The notes beneath the pieces are model-generated. The model saw nothing but the letters and a program-made list of their open reading frames with translations. It was not told the origin of the DNA and did no database searches. A DNA stretch of 64,000 nt from Nostoc sp. CHAB 5824 (GTDB taxonomy: Bacteria; Cyanobacteriota; Cyanobacteriia; Cyanobacteriales; Nostocaceae). The DNA lies in the NCBI RefSeq assembly GCF_020829665.1, contig NZ_JAIVFT010000009.1:1-64000 (forward strand), in the 5' to 3' direction. Within the stretch, counting starts at the first letter, position 1. Each line of letters begins with the position of its first letter. Positions 16,358-25,140 of this stretch are shown here, piece by piece. The position numbers and the translations under genes are program-made.

Positions 16358-16590
16358 TAGGGACACGGCATTGCCCATTGGTGTCAACTTAACGTAAAAA
16401 CCAGCCTAGACACCAGCTTTTAGAAATTGTTTTGTTCCCAGTCTGAGACTGGGAATGCTCATTAGGAGACTCCGGCTCCAGAATTAGCGGCAGAGCCGCA
16501 ATTGATTTGCATTTCCAGCCAGAGGCTGGAAACGAGGTTTTAAAAGGGTTTTACCTTAAGCTGACACATATGAGCAATGCCGTGTCCCTA
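16358..16590. mobile_element. MITE-like element with about 42-bp inverted ends and a nested palindromic repeat
   Basis: The left end begins TAGGGACACGGCATTGCC and the right end, read in reverse complement, begins TAGGGACACGGCATTGCT. Similarity extends about 42 bases with a handful of mismatches, to AACTTAACGTAAAA versus AGCTTAAGGTAAAA. The outermost TA could be the target duplication typical of IS630/Tc1-type insertion. It contains no coding sequence. The interior carries a different repeat at 16434-16532 made of three hairpins, so the element is compound. Confidence 0.75.
16434..16532. repeat. Three-hairpin dispersed repeat nested inside the MITE
   Basis: Hairpins: TTCCCAGTC, TGA, GACTGGGAA (16435-16455); a central CGGCTC/GAGCCG pair (about 16470-16500); TTTCCAGCC, AGA, GGCTGGAAA (16512-16532). 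The outer hairpins share the 9-bp stem and 3-base loop design. This is characteristic of cyanobacterial dispersed palindromes. Confidence 0.65.
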
Positions 16591-16623
16591 CCCATCTACC
16601 TAATTTAAATGAGAATCGTTATA

Positions 16624-17403
16624 TCAAACTAAATAACTTGTGTTGGGCACGATCGCAAAGAAGGCATACTCATACCAAGCAGTCCAGATGAAACTGCGAA
16701 TCCATCGCTGACGCTTTTCAGGACTCAATTCATATTCAAACGCACCACGAGATACATCAATGGAAGATAGATGAGAGTTGCAACCGCAGCCGTGTTGATA
16801 AGTAAAACCATATTTGGAAGCAATACTTTGCACCTTCATCTGAATAGCAAACACTTTACCTGCATGGAGTATGGCATCCCAAGAACGTTTGTGTTCGATA
16901 TCACGGAGATCAAATCGTAAGGCACGTTCTTCAAAAACATGATCGCGGTAAATTGGTGCTAAATGCACATGATAAAAGCTGGCAGGTAGTTCATAACCAA
17001 ACTCGTTGAATAAATCTATGCCAATGCGAGCCACTTTTAGTTCATCAGCATACTTTGTTCCTTTTGACTCGACATCACGGAGAATTTCTGCAAAGTTTGG
17101 ATAGCTGTGTTTCAGAAAGTCTTGCCCAAAGAACTCTAGGGTTTCCCATGCCAGTTGTGCAAATAACTGGGAAAATGATGGTATCAAGTGAGCTAGTTGG
17201 GGGCGATCGCTAAACAAGTCAACATCACCATGCTCTAATTTATACAAAAACAACTGTGCCATCTCAACATAGCTCTGGGGATGGGAAACTCCGACACTCG
17301 TGGTTCCTCTAGCAATGTCTTGCCATATAGAAGGTAGTTGAGAAACGTGAACCGCATTTTCTCCGGCAATGACTGCAACAGGAGGACATTCCAGAAGCTG
17401 CAT
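16624..17403 (-). CDS. Conserved-looking protein of unknown function with HGCGC motif
   Basis: A 259-residue soluble protein that I do not recognise. I chose the ATG at 17403 (MQLLECPPVAVIAGE) because AAGGAG sits 8 bases before it; an alternative TTG lies two codons upstream. Features: an acidic, helical middle section, a Tyr/Phe/His-rich stretch (ELPASFYHVHLAPIYRDHVF, about 139-158), the Cys/His cluster YQHGCGCNSHLSS at about 203-215 that might bind a metal, and an aromatic C-terminus (SFIWTAWYEYAFFA). It stands alone between repeat blocks. Codon use looks like that of its neighbours. Confidence 0.7.
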   Translation of the reverse strand: MQLLECPPVAVIAGENAVHVSQLPSIWQDIARGTTSVGVSHPQSYVEMAQLFLYKLEHGDVDLFSDRPQLAHLIPSFSQLFAQLAWETLEFFGQDFLKHSYPNFAEILRDVESKGTKYADELKVARIGIDLFNEFGYELPASFYHVHLAPIYRDHVFEERALRFDLRDIEHKRSWDAILHAGKVFAIQMKVQSIASKYGFTYQHGCGCNSHLSSIDVSRGAFEYELSPEKRQRWIRSFIWTAWYEYAFFAIVPNTSYLV

Positions 17404-17435
17404 CGACAATCTCCTTTTAAGACTCTAATGTGCAA

Positions 17436-17545
17436 TTTACATTAAGCGATGTCTAGCGACAAGCCGCTGACGCTCCTTCTCCCAAGGGGAGACGCTTACG
17501 CGAACGTCGCTACCGCTTCGCTAATGCGTCTACGCCAAGCCTATC
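17436..17545. repeat. Dispersed GC-rich palindromic repeat
   Basis: GCGATGTCTAGCGACAAGCC, a CCTTCTCCCAAGGGGAGACG segment and GCGAACGTCGCTACCGCTTCG form several short hairpins. They are much more GC-rich than the surrounding intergenic DNA. Similar GCGATGTCTACG blocks occur near 42270, 45865 and 57220. They are typical of Nostoc dispersed repeats. Confidence 0.55.
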
Positions 17546-17725
17546 TTCTAAACACAATTAAAAATGTTTGACAGACTGTCTTTTGACAAAGATAGTAACT
17601 TTATTCATAATATTTTTTCTGGAAAATACTTAGTGCTAATTTGAATACACTTTTAGTTAGACTCTATACTTTACGGTAAAATCCATCTAAATCAGATTCA
17701 TCTAGTGGTTCAAACAATCTAGATT

Positions 17726-18577
17726 TTATGCACCAGCTATTTTTTTGTATAGCTTCTCACCTTTGACTATCTCTTCATAGTACTGCTCATAGGGGGTGAA
17801 CCTGATAGATTCTTGTCTTCCTAAACCTAAGATACCAAAAGTGCCAAGGCTATTATAAAACAGTTCGTGTACTCGCTTTTGAAGTACCTGATTGAAATAT
17901 ATAAGGACATTACGACAAAGGATGACATTAAACTCATTAAAAGAGCTATCAGTTGCTAAATTATGCTGGGCGAAAACAACATTTTCTCTGAGGGATGCTC
18001 GAAAAATAGCATTGTCATAAGCTGCTGTATAATATTCTGAGAATGACTTCTTGCCGCCTGCTTTCAGATAAAGCTGAGTATATTCCTGCATCATTTTCAG
18101 GGAGAAAATCCCACTTTTGGCATTTTGTAATACCTTCTCGTTAGTATCAGTGGCATATATGCGACAACGGTGGTAAAGCCCTTCTTCTTGTAGTAAAATT
18201 GCCATTGAGTAGACTTCTTCACCAGTCGAGCATCCAGCGTGCCAGATGCGAATAAACGGATAGGTTTGCAAGAAGGGGATAACTTGATTTCTGAAGGTGT
18301 GATAAAAGCTGGGATCACGAAACATTGATGTTACATTCACCGTCAGAGCAAGCAAAAATTTTTCCAAATAAGCATGGTTATGAAGTAACCGCTCTTGTAA
18401 TGCAGAAACATTTGCTAACCCCTCTAATTGCATAAAGCTCTGAATGCGGCGTTTGAGTGAGGAAAGAGCATAATTGCGAAAGTCATAACCATAATACTGA
18501 TAAACACCTTGCAAGAGTAGATGAATTTCTATATCCTCCAAGGTGGGCTTGGGCAAAGTCATAGTACGAGTTAGCAT
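17726..18577 (-). CDS. cheR: CheR-type SAM-dependent protein-glutamate methyltransferase
   Basis: A 283-residue two-domain CheR: an N-terminal helical domain (about 10-85, including YALSSLKRRI) and a Rossmann methyltransferase domain with the SAM loop WHAGCSTGEEVYSMAI (112-127), an acidic residue in YATDTNEKVL (D144), and the CRNVLIYF motif (221-228). The length is normal. It is monocistronic here, with a free-standing cheB 12 kb away on the same strand and no chemoreceptor between them. A second ATG at codon 6 (MTLPKPTL) is also possible as start. Confidence 0.93.
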   Translation of the reverse strand: MLTRTMTLPKPTLEDIEIHLLLQGVYQYYGYDFRNYALSSLKRRIQSFMQLEGLANVSALQERLLHNHAYLEKFLLALTVNVTSMFRDPSFYHTFRNQVIPFLQTYPFIRIWHAGCSTGEEVYSMAILLQEEGLYHRCRIYATDTNEKVLQNAKSGIFSLKMMQEYTQLYLKAGGKKSFSEYYTAAYDNAIFRASLRENVVFAQHNLATDSSFNEFNVILCRNVLIYFNQVLQKRVHELFYNSLGTFGILGLGRQESIRFTPYEQYYEEIVKGEKLYKKIAGA

Positions 18578-18774
18578 ATATGTTGAGCCAGTTATTTAAA
18601 GGTGCTGGCAATACAACGAGTGAAACTACTTGGAATTAACTAAACAAATATTTCCCAAAACACCTGATGGATAAAAAATTATTTACATTTTATACTGGTA
18701 GGGTTTTTATAATCCAAGTGAATCTTACGCCGAAAATAGCTTGCTAGATCTATTAAATTTGATAACGGTGCTAT

Positions 18775-19320
18775 TTATAGGTTACAGTTTAACTTAATAG
18801 CTGTTATTCCTAAAGCAGCGATCGCTATTATTGAAATCCCAGCTAGCCATCTGACCTGGGAGCGCAGATTTTTAATCTCTTGGCTCAAATTTTCTCTCTG
18901 TGGTATAGGATATGGTTGAAGTTCTGCAACTTCAACAGGTACTTGTTGGGGTCGATTTTGCGTACTTCTAAAAGTCACCTGCGTGTGTAGCCAATTAGTA
19001 ATCAGTTGAGGACAGTTTTTCTTAAACCAATTTAAAGCTAAAGTTCTAAAAACTGGTTTGGACATTCGCGCAATTAATTTCATTACCCTATTTAAGGGTT
19101 TCAAGCGAAGCTTTTGGTTGATCAGATTGACAGAGCCAACATCATAAAGACAATCCAGAATTAGTTTCACAGTGGCTTCTTCACTGTTAATCAAGTTTTG
19201 CAGTAAAAGCAGAACATCGTGCATACGCTCCGCTTCAATAACTTTTTCTGCCAAGGTTTCGGAAGAACTTACTGAAGGACTTACGGTTGTATTTAGGGCG
19301 TTTTGTCTTACTATCGTCAT
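18775..19320 (-). CDS. Hypothetical protein with C-terminal membrane anchor
   Basis: A 181-residue protein of unknown function. The N-terminal part is Ser/Thr-rich, residues 20-120 are probably helical (ERMHDVLLLLQNLINSEE) with a basic segment, and a Pro-rich linker (about 126-142) leads to a coiled coil and one transmembrane helix at about 158-177 (WLAGISIIAIAALGITA), just before the C-terminus. This looks like a tail-anchored cytoplasmic protein. It is separated from cheR by about 200 bp of AT-rich sequence. Confidence 0.65.
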   Translation of the reverse strand: MTIVRQNALNTTVSPSVSSSETLAEKVIEAERMHDVLLLLQNLINSEEATVKLILDCLYDVGSVNLINQKLRLKPLNRVMKLIARMSKPVFRTLALNWFKKNCPQLITNWLHTQVTFRSTQNRPQQVPVEVAELQPYPIPQRENLSQEIKNLRSQVRWLAGISIIAIAALGITAIKLNCNL

Positions 19321-19574
19321 ATTAGTAACATAGCAGTCATACTAATGTAAGTATACCTGTCTGCCGGGAGAAAGATTTTTTATCTAGAGAAAGAAACTAA
19401 AAGCCAAAATTTATTCGTGAGACACATAATTCTATCGTGTCTGTAAAAAAAGCCATTTGTCTAATTTCCATGAAACTTTTATCTACTTCTGAATAATTCA
19501 ACTAGAACTGCGAAGTAGAACGAACCTGCTAAATTCAATGGGAGCATCCGTTTTGAAAAATATATCTTCATTTT

Positions 19575-20141
19575 TTATTTAGATGCTAATACCTCAATTT
19601 GTGCAACAACCCGTTCTAATTCCTCAATGATTACAGTGGTTTCGGTCTTCCTGAAGGCATCCACAAGCGCTCGATAATACCAAATAGTACCTTCTTTACG
19701 CCCCTGAAAACGTTCCCAAAGTGATTCGCCCAAAACGCGATAATCTTTGAGAATAGATTGGGCGTTGTAAAGTTTATCTGCTAATGACACGAGCAGTACT
19801 GATGGAGAAGCGGTAGGAATGTGAGCAATATATGCCTCCTTGCGCTGTCGCCAAGGCGGTTTTGGAGTTGTATCAGCATCAGTACAACCATCTACAATTG
19901 CTGTTACATTGTCACCAAAGCGACGGCGAATTTCTTCTCGTGTTGCAGCGCCACCTTGGTCTTCGATCGCATCGTGTAAGAGGGCTGCGATCGCTTCATC
20001 TTCATTTGCCCCATATTCTAAAGCAATACTGGCGACACCTAATAAATGGGCAACGTAAGGAACACCTGAACCTTTACGAACTTGGTTGGCGTGCAGTTGG
20101 GTGGCGTAGGTAAGAGCTGTGGTAAAGCGTTCTGAGAGCAT
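19575..20141 (-). CDS. HD-domain phosphohydrolase, small RelA/SpoT hydrolase-like
   Basis: A 188-residue single HD domain. Motifs: H32 in YVAHLLGVASI, HD at 56-57 followed by ED at 60-61 in ALLHDAIED, and a distal Asp in SLADKLYNA. This pattern matches (p)ppGpp hydrolase (SpoT/MESH1-like) HD domains, without a synthetase domain. Substrates could be alarmones or other nucleotides. I chose the ATG at 20141 because the family begins near this point; the frame is open further upstream to 20222, but those residues do not look like family sequence. Confidence 0.87.
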   Translation of the reverse strand: MLSERFTTALTYATQLHANQVRKGSGVPYVAHLLGVASIALEYGANEDEAIAALLHDAIEDQGGAATREEIRRRFGDNVTAIVDGCTDADTTPKPPWRQRKEAYIAHIPTASPSVLLVSLADKLYNAQSILKDYRVLGESLWERFQGRKEGTIWYYRALVDAFRKTETTVIIEELERVVAQIEVLASK

Positions 20142-20276
20142 TGTTTTGAAGGAATAAAACAGCTTATAGTCAGATATTGCCTTGGTGTTAATGTCAATTT
20201 TATAACACACTGATCCAGACACAGAGAACGCAGAGCAAGAAAGGGGTACACAAGTAATTGAATCTCAACCTAAAAA

Positions 20277-20311
20277 TGAGATATCTATCACTAAAATTGA
20301 GATATCTATCA
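20277..20311. promoter_or_regulatory. Two direct copies of a 14-mer with GATATC core
   Basis: TGAGATATCTATCA occurs at 20277-20290 and 20298-20311, two helical turns apart (21-bp period), ending 20 bp before the Uma2 start. The spacing suits adjacent binding of one protein or an imperfect tandem repeat. Confidence 0.4.
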
Positions 20312-20330
20312 AGCTTGCGATGGAATCATC

Positions 20331-20906
20331 ATGACTAGCGAAAAAATAACGGTGCAGTCTTTGTATACTGTCACTGATAAAGAATTAATACTGATGAGTT
20401 CGCAAAACCCAGAACTGCGGTTTGAACGCAATGCTAATGGAACGTTAGAAACTATGCCCCCAACTGGTGGAATTTCTGGTAATCGAGAAATAAAAGCAGG
20501 AGCCTATTTATTGAATTGGGTAGAAAGTCAGGATTTAGGTGAAGTATTTAGTTCAAGCACAGGTTTTAGATTAGCAAATACGGCAGTGCGATCGCCTGAT
20601 GCTGCTTTTGTGGCTAAAGGACGTTTGCCAGAAGGTTGGGATGAAGAAGAAGACAAATTTATTAATTTAGCACCCGACTTTGTAATTGAAATTCGTTCTA
20701 AAAATGATAGCTTGGCAAAACTTAAAGCCAAGATGGAAGAATATATTAGTAATGGTGTTCAATTAGGATGGTTAATTGATAGTAAAAATCAGCAAGCTTT
20801 AGTTTATCGCCGGGATGGTTCAATTACTCAATATCCAGCTACGGCAATATTAAGCGGTGAAGATGTTGTGCCTGGTTTTACCTTGCCTTTAACAAAATTA
20901 TTATAA
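20331..20906 (+). CDS. Uma2-family (DUF820) restriction-endonuclease-fold protein
   Basis: A 191-residue protein of the PD-(D/E)XK-like Uma2 family, strongly amplified in cyanobacteria. Signature elements: FERNANGTLETMPPTGG, D90 in VRSPDAAFV, E120 in LAPDFVIEIRS, the LKAKMEEYISNGVQLGWLID helix, and a terminal strand with VVPGFTLPL. Members are predicted nucleases of unknown target and are often found near mobile DNA. No partner gene is visible here; the gene stands alone after a pair of 14-bp direct repeats. Confidence 0.92.
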   Translation: MTSEKITVQSLYTVTDKELILMSSQNPELRFERNANGTLETMPPTGGISGNREIKAGAYLLNWVESQDLGEVFSSSTGFRLANTAVRSPDAAFVAKGRLPEGWDEEEDKFINLAPDFVIEIRSKNDSLAKLKAKMEEYISNGVQLGWLIDSKNQQALVYRRDGSITQYPATAILSGEDVVPGFTLPLTKLL

Positions 20907-21269
20907 AATTAGGCATACTGTATACCAATTCGATATGAGGATGCGCCAAACCAAAAATCTCTTTAAGACTACGCTGCAAGCTTTATTTTTAAACAAATTT
21001 TGGTGCAACATTACAAAAATCAGTATAACGACTAAATTATAAATATTCCATCTTTCTTTTGAACGAAGTCTGACAACAAGACGCTCTATATCTACGCCTT
21101 AAAAAGGCTAGATAGGAAAAACAAAAATTTTGTTAGATAAAATATGTAATTCTACTTTTAGATAGACAATATTTAAACCTATATTCCATCGCCAGATAGA
21201 TAAAGTTTTGATAAAGTTTTATTAAATTAACTCAAGGATATAGTAATTAAAGTAGGAGTTAGTTTAATA
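20907..21269. other. Intergenic region without visible features
   Basis: AT-rich spacer ahead of the DUF2993 gene. I see no RNA gene, hairpin with T run or repeat. A GGAG lies 13 bases upstream of the ATG at 21270. Confidence 0.4.
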
Positions 21270-22010
21270 ATGTCAGAAAGTGCTGGATTAGGAGAGCAGG
21301 CGCTAAATAAAGCCGCAGAAATAGGATTATCTAGCCAATTAGATGAAGTAGAAAGTTTAGATGTAGACATCAAAACAGACCCGTTGAAACTGGTTCAGGG
21401 ACAGGTAGATTCAGTCACGATTGAAGGCGAAGGTATGGTTATGCAGAAAGACCTCCGCATGGAGGGATTTGACATGCAAATGACTAATGTTGCCATTAAT
21501 CCTCTGAGTGTAGCTTTTGGCAAAATTGAACTTACTAAACCTACAGAAGCTAATGCACAAGTTGTGTTAACTGAGACTGATATTAATCGCGCCTTCAACT
21601 CAGAATATGTGCGATCGCAACTGCAAAGCCAAAAAATCAATGTTAACGGCCAAGTGACGACTATTGAGCCTCAACATGTAGAATTTCGACTACCAGGTGA
21701 TGGAAAGGTAGCACTAAATGCCACCATGAAAATAGTAGAAACAGGTGAAAATCAGCAAGTTGCTTTTTCCGCAGTACCCCGGATCAGCGCCAATGGAAAA
21801 ACTGTTACTCTAGAAAATGTCGAGTATGGGGAAAGTGAGGAAATATCGCCAGAGTTGACAAAAGCTTTGATAGATCAAACTAGCGAAATTTTGAATTTGA
21901 GTAACTTTGACTTAGAAGGAATGAGTCTACAAGTTAACCAACTAAAAGTAGAAGTAGGCAAACTAACCCTACAAGCTGAAGCTTATGTTGAACAGATTCC
22001 TGCTGCTTAA
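21270..22010 (+). CDS. DUF2993 (LmeA-like phospholipid-binding) family protein
   Basis: A 246-residue protein with the DUF2993 layout: an N-terminal amphipathic helix, repeated long beta strands and the characteristic LTETDINRAFNSEYVRSQL segment at about 107-125. The usual membrane anchor or signal peptide is missing, so this version looks soluble. Relatives bind lipids in tubular beta-sandwich folds; no catalytic residues are evident. It is followed 34 bp later by a DUF2231 gene on the same strand. Confidence 0.85.
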   Translation: MSESAGLGEQALNKAAEIGLSSQLDEVESLDVDIKTDPLKLVQGQVDSVTIEGEGMVMQKDLRMEGFDMQMTNVAINPLSVAFGKIELTKPTEANAQVVLTETDINRAFNSEYVRSQLQSQKINVNGQVTTIEPQHVEFRLPGDGKVALNATMKIVETGENQQVAFSAVPRISANGKTVTLENVEYGESEEISPELTKALIDQTSEILNLSNFDLEGMSLQVNQLKVEVGKLTLQAEAYVEQIPAA

Positions 22011-22043
22011 AAATAGGATGCTAATAAATTCAGGATACTAATA

Positions 22044-22595
22044 ATGGAAAGTACAGAAACAACGCAAACAAGTTCAACACCTTTTCCAAATATTCCACCA
22101 ATTATTGAAAGTAACGACAGTGAGTATCGTGATACCGGCGTACCTAGTACAGTTGCGATCGCAGGACATCCCTTACATCCCCTGAGTGTGATCTTTCCCA
22201 TAGCCTTTTTAGCTGCCGCCTTAGGAAGTGACATCGGCTACTGGTTAACTCGTGATTTCTTTTGGGCTAGGGCTTCGCTATGGTTAATCGGACTCGGATT
22301 AGCTGGAGGCTTACTTGCTGCTGCGATCGGTCTGAGCGACTTTTTGAAAATTGAACGAGTTCGCAAACGCACCGCCGGTTGGGTGCATTTAATACTTAAC
22401 GTTTCTATCCTAGTTTTATCACTCATCAACTTTCTGCTGCGTTGGGGCGACGCTGAGTCCCGAATAGTACCTTGGGGACTGTTAATCTCGCTCGTTGTTG
22501 GTACGCTGACTAGCGCTTCTGGCTGGTTCGGTGCTGAACTTTCCTATCGCCACAAAATCGGTGTAGTAGGCGCTGGTAGCAGAAGATATCCATAA
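22044..22595 (+). CDS. DUF2231 membrane protein, third copy in the window
   Basis: A 183-residue membrane protein with a 40-residue soluble N-terminus, then the family motif VAIAGHPLHPLSVIFPIAFL and four hydrophobic helices (about 53-70, 85-105, 119-138 and 147-165). The motif GHPLHPLS is the more common DUF2231 form, unlike the IHP-VVH and IHPNLVH forms of the two oxidase-linked copies. It is probably in one transcription unit with the DUF2993 gene. Function unknown. Confidence 0.88.
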   Translation: MESTETTQTSSTPFPNIPPIIESNDSEYRDTGVPSTVAIAGHPLHPLSVIFPIAFLAAALGSDIGYWLTRDFFWARASLWLIGLGLAGGLLAAAIGLSDFLKIERVRKRTAGWVHLILNVSILVLSLINFLLRWGDAESRIVPWGLLISLVVGTLTSASGWFGAELSYRHKIGVVGAGSRRYP

Positions 22596-22735
22596 CGAAG
22601 TAATTCGTAATTCGTAATACTCGCCTTCGGCGAGAAGCAAGCTATATAATTCGTAATTAACAATTCAATATTACGAATTATTGAGAAACGACTATACAGA
22701 GGCTAAAATTTTCGTTAGTCTTTAGCCTTGAGAAG

Positions 22736-23152
22736 ATGCTCCAACCTCGTAACCAAACAATATTTATTATTCTTTCTCTGCTCATCGTTATACCGATGGG
22801 CTTTTTGTTTAAGTACTACACTGGGCCTGCCTATCAGTGGTTTAATGACTACGGAGCAGCTATATTTTACGAAATATTTTGGTGTCTGTTCGCATTTTGG
22901 TTTTTTAGAAGTCGGGCGGCGATAATCCAAATTCCTATATGGGTTTTTGTCATCACCTGTATACTAGAATTCTTGCAACTTTGGCATCCGCCACTATTAG
23001 AGGAGATTCGCGCCACCTTAATAGGTAAATTGTTACTTGGTACTACCTTTATTTGGTGGGATTTTCCCCATTATGTATTGGGTTGTGTTTTAGGTTGGTT
23101 GTGGCTGCGACAATTACAGAAAATAGGTTATGCAAAAAAAAGTCAAGGTTAA
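22736..23152 (+). CDS. DUF2809 family membrane protein
   Basis: A 138-residue protein with four hydrophobic helices and the DUF2809 pattern ILEFLQLWHPPLLEEIRATLIGKLLLG at about 75-101, followed by WWDFPHYVLGCVLGW. The length is normal. Family function is unknown. The last 23 bases overlap the next gene. Confidence 0.86.
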   Translation: MLQPRNQTIFIILSLLIVIPMGFLFKYYTGPAYQWFNDYGAAIFYEIFWCLFAFWFFRSRAAIIQIPIWVFVITCILEFLQLWHPPLLEEIRATLIGKLLLGTTFIWWDFPHYVLGCVLGWLWLRQLQKIGYAKKSQG

Positions 23153-23357
23153 ACCTAATTCAAAACAGCAAAAAATTGAAGAACAACCTGATGGCAGTTT
23201 GACTATATATTTCAAATCGCCCCCAGTTGATGGTAAGGCTAATGAAGAGTTAATTAAACTACTAGCAAAGAAATTTGATGTAGCCAAATCTGATATCAGA
23301 ATTAAGTCAGGTTTGTCCTCTCGGCAAAAGCTGATAGAAATTGATACAGATATCTAG
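23130..23357 (+). CDS. DUF167 (YggU) family protein
   Basis: A 75-residue protein covering a complete DUF167 domain: KVKVKPNSKQQKIEE, then the signature SPPVDGKANEELIKLLAKKF and SDIRIKSGLSSRQKLIEI. It overlaps the end of the DUF2809 gene, indicating translational coupling. The family is ancient and widely conserved but not functionally defined. Confidence 0.9.
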   Translation: MQKKVKVKPNSKQQKIEEQPDGSLTIYFKSPPVDGKANEELIKLLAKKFDVAKSDIRIKSGLSSRQKLIEIDTDI

Positions 23358-23477
23358 TTGCTGCTTAGTGATGCCTTCTGGGAAAAGTCTGCCTCCTGAA
23401 TATGAGGCGATGACTCACTTAATACATCCTCTACCAGAGCCAAGAAACGAGAGACACAAACTCGCCAAATCGACTTG

Positions 23478-24089
23478 TTATGCTTGTGTAATACTGATAT
23501 ACCTTGGTTGAGCTTTGACTCTTTCTATCCAAGCTTGGATAGCAGGAAATTCTATTAAATCGAACCCACCTTCATCAGCTACATGAGTGTAAGCAAACAA
23601 GGCGATATCAGCAATCGTGTAACGCTCTCCTACAAAAAAAGTGTGAGAAGTTAAGTGTTTATCCATCAGGCTAAGTGCTGCATAACCTGGTTCACGTTTT
23701 TGCTTTATAGCTCCACTATATTCTTCAGTTTTACCTAAAATAGAAATCCAAAATCTTGATGTAGCAATAAAGGGTTCATGGCTATACTGTTCAAAACATA
23801 ACCATTGCAGCACCTGCGCTCGTAAAAAGCGGTCATAGGGGAGAAATTCTGTACCTTCACTTAGATATACCAATATAGCATTTGATTCTGCCAAGTATTT
23901 ACCTGGCTCGATTTCAATAATCGGGATCTTCCCGTTGGGATTTTTACTTAAAAATTCTGGTGTTCGAGTCTCGCCTTTCAAAATATTAAGCTCTATCGTC
24001 TCAAAAGGCATGCCTAGTTGTGTCAATAAAAGACGTATCTTATAACCATTACCAGAAGGTAAAAAATCGTACAAACGCAGTAGTTCCAT
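23478..24089 (-). CDS. Glutathione S-transferase family protein
   Basis: A 203-residue two-domain GST: a thioredoxin-like N-terminal domain (LLRLYDFLPSGNGYKIRLLL, with NGKIPIIE as the cis-Pro loop and YLAESNAILVYLS holding the Glu-Ser pair that binds glutathione) and an all-helical C-terminal domain with the family motif YTIADIALFAYTHVA. A Ser at the N-terminal active-site position (PSGNGYK) suggests a Ser-type or beta-like GST. Substrate unknown. Single gene, convergent with the preceding cluster. Confidence 0.92.
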   Translation of the reverse strand: MELLRLYDFLPSGNGYKIRLLLTQLGMPFETIELNILKGETRTPEFLSKNPNGKIPIIEIEPGKYLAESNAILVYLSEGTEFLPYDRFLRAQVLQWLCFEQYSHEPFIATSRFWISILGKTEEYSGAIKQKREPGYAALSLMDKHLTSHTFFVGERYTIADIALFAYTHVADEGGFDLIEFPAIQAWIERVKAQPRYISITQA

Positions 24090-24287
24090 GCTAGAATGCA
24101 GTTAAGAACATGTTGATAAGTAGAGGTTCAAAATACAATATCTTACCAAAAGATTTTCCCAAAACCGGATGATTTTTTTGAAGATTTAGCTTTTAAGTAC
24201 TAAAGAAAATTATCCGAAAAAATAAAAAAAACATTATTCATTTCTAGATTGAAATGTTTAATTCAGTCAGTGGTTGAGAACAAAAGT

Positions 24288-24989
24288 ATGTGTGGAAGAT
24301 TTACTTTAAATCAGTCAGCAGCAGCTTTAGCTCAAATTTTTCATGTCGAGCCAGTTCTGGATTTAGCAGCTGAATATAACATCGCACCTACGCAAATGGT
24401 GGCAACAGTGTTAGAAAATCCCGAAAGCCAAAAGCGTGAATTTAAGCAGTTGTATTGGGGATTAATTCCGTCATGGGCGAAAGATGCAGGGATGGGGGCA
24501 AAGCTGATTAACGCTAGGGCTGAAACTGTTGCCGAAAAACCTTCTTTTCGTTCGGCTTTTAAGCATCGACGCTGTTTAGTGTTAGCTGATGGCTTTTATG
24601 AGTGGCAACGGCAACAAGGCAAAAAGCAGCCATTTTATTTTCGCCTTCAAGATGGGCAACCCTTCGGCTTTGCAGGTTTGTGGGAGAAATGGCGAACGCC
24701 TGATAACGAAGAAATAATCTCTTGTACAATTTTGACAACCGCAGCTAACGAATTACTCCAACCTATCCACGAGCGGATGCCAGTGATTCTAGAGCCAGAA
24801 GATTACGATTTATGGCTAGATTCCCAAGTGCAAACGCCCCAAACCCTACAGCAGCTATTGCGTCCTTATCCAGCGCCAGCAATGACTGCGTATCCAGTTA
24901 GCACCTTGGTAAACAACTCTCGGCATAATAGTGCAGAGTGCATCATCCCACTCAGTGAGAAGAATGCCCCCACAAATCAGTTAAATTAG
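24288..24989 (+). CDS. SRAP (YedK/HMCES) family DNA-protein crosslink protein
   Basis: A 233-residue SOS-response-associated peptidase domain. I chose the ATG at 24288 because the active Cys must be residue 2 (MCGRFTLN); an earlier in-frame ATG at 24249 would bury it at residue 15. Other key residues: N75 in KLINARAET, E105 in GFYEWQ and H161 in PIHERMPVIL. The family crosslinks its N-terminal Cys to abasic sites in single-stranded DNA to protect them during replication. No SOS box is obvious upstream. Confidence 0.95.
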   Translation: MCGRFTLNQSAAALAQIFHVEPVLDLAAEYNIAPTQMVATVLENPESQKREFKQLYWGLIPSWAKDAGMGAKLINARAETVAEKPSFRSAFKHRRCLVLADGFYEWQRQQGKKQPFYFRLQDGQPFGFAGLWEKWRTPDNEEIISCTILTTAANELLQPIHERMPVILEPEDYDLWLDSQVQTPQTLQQLLRPYPAPAMTAYPVSTLVNNSRHNSAECIIPLSEKNAPTNQLN

Positions 24990-25059
24990 CTATTGAGTGA
25001 ACTAGGGGACTGGGGAGGTGAGGGAGCAGGGGAAGCAGGGGGAACAAGAGAAGAATAAC

Positions 25060-25133
25060 TATTGATTGTTCCCCATTCCCCATTTCCCATTCCCCATTCC
25101 CCATTCCCCAATCCCCAATCTCCAATCCCCAGA
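25060..25133. repeat. CCCATTCC/CCCCAATC tandem heptamer-octamer repeat
   Basis: Imperfect units such as CCCCATT, CCCATTC and CCCCAATC run up to the ycf3 start. A GA-rich stretch (about 25005-25045) precedes it. This is a common Nostoc intergenic simple repeat. The open frame across it is not part of Ycf3. Confidence 0.6.
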
Positions 25134-25140
25134 GACTACT

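Noticed and set aside
24249..24287. Longer SRAP protein start
   Set aside because: It would displace the catalytic Cys from position 2.
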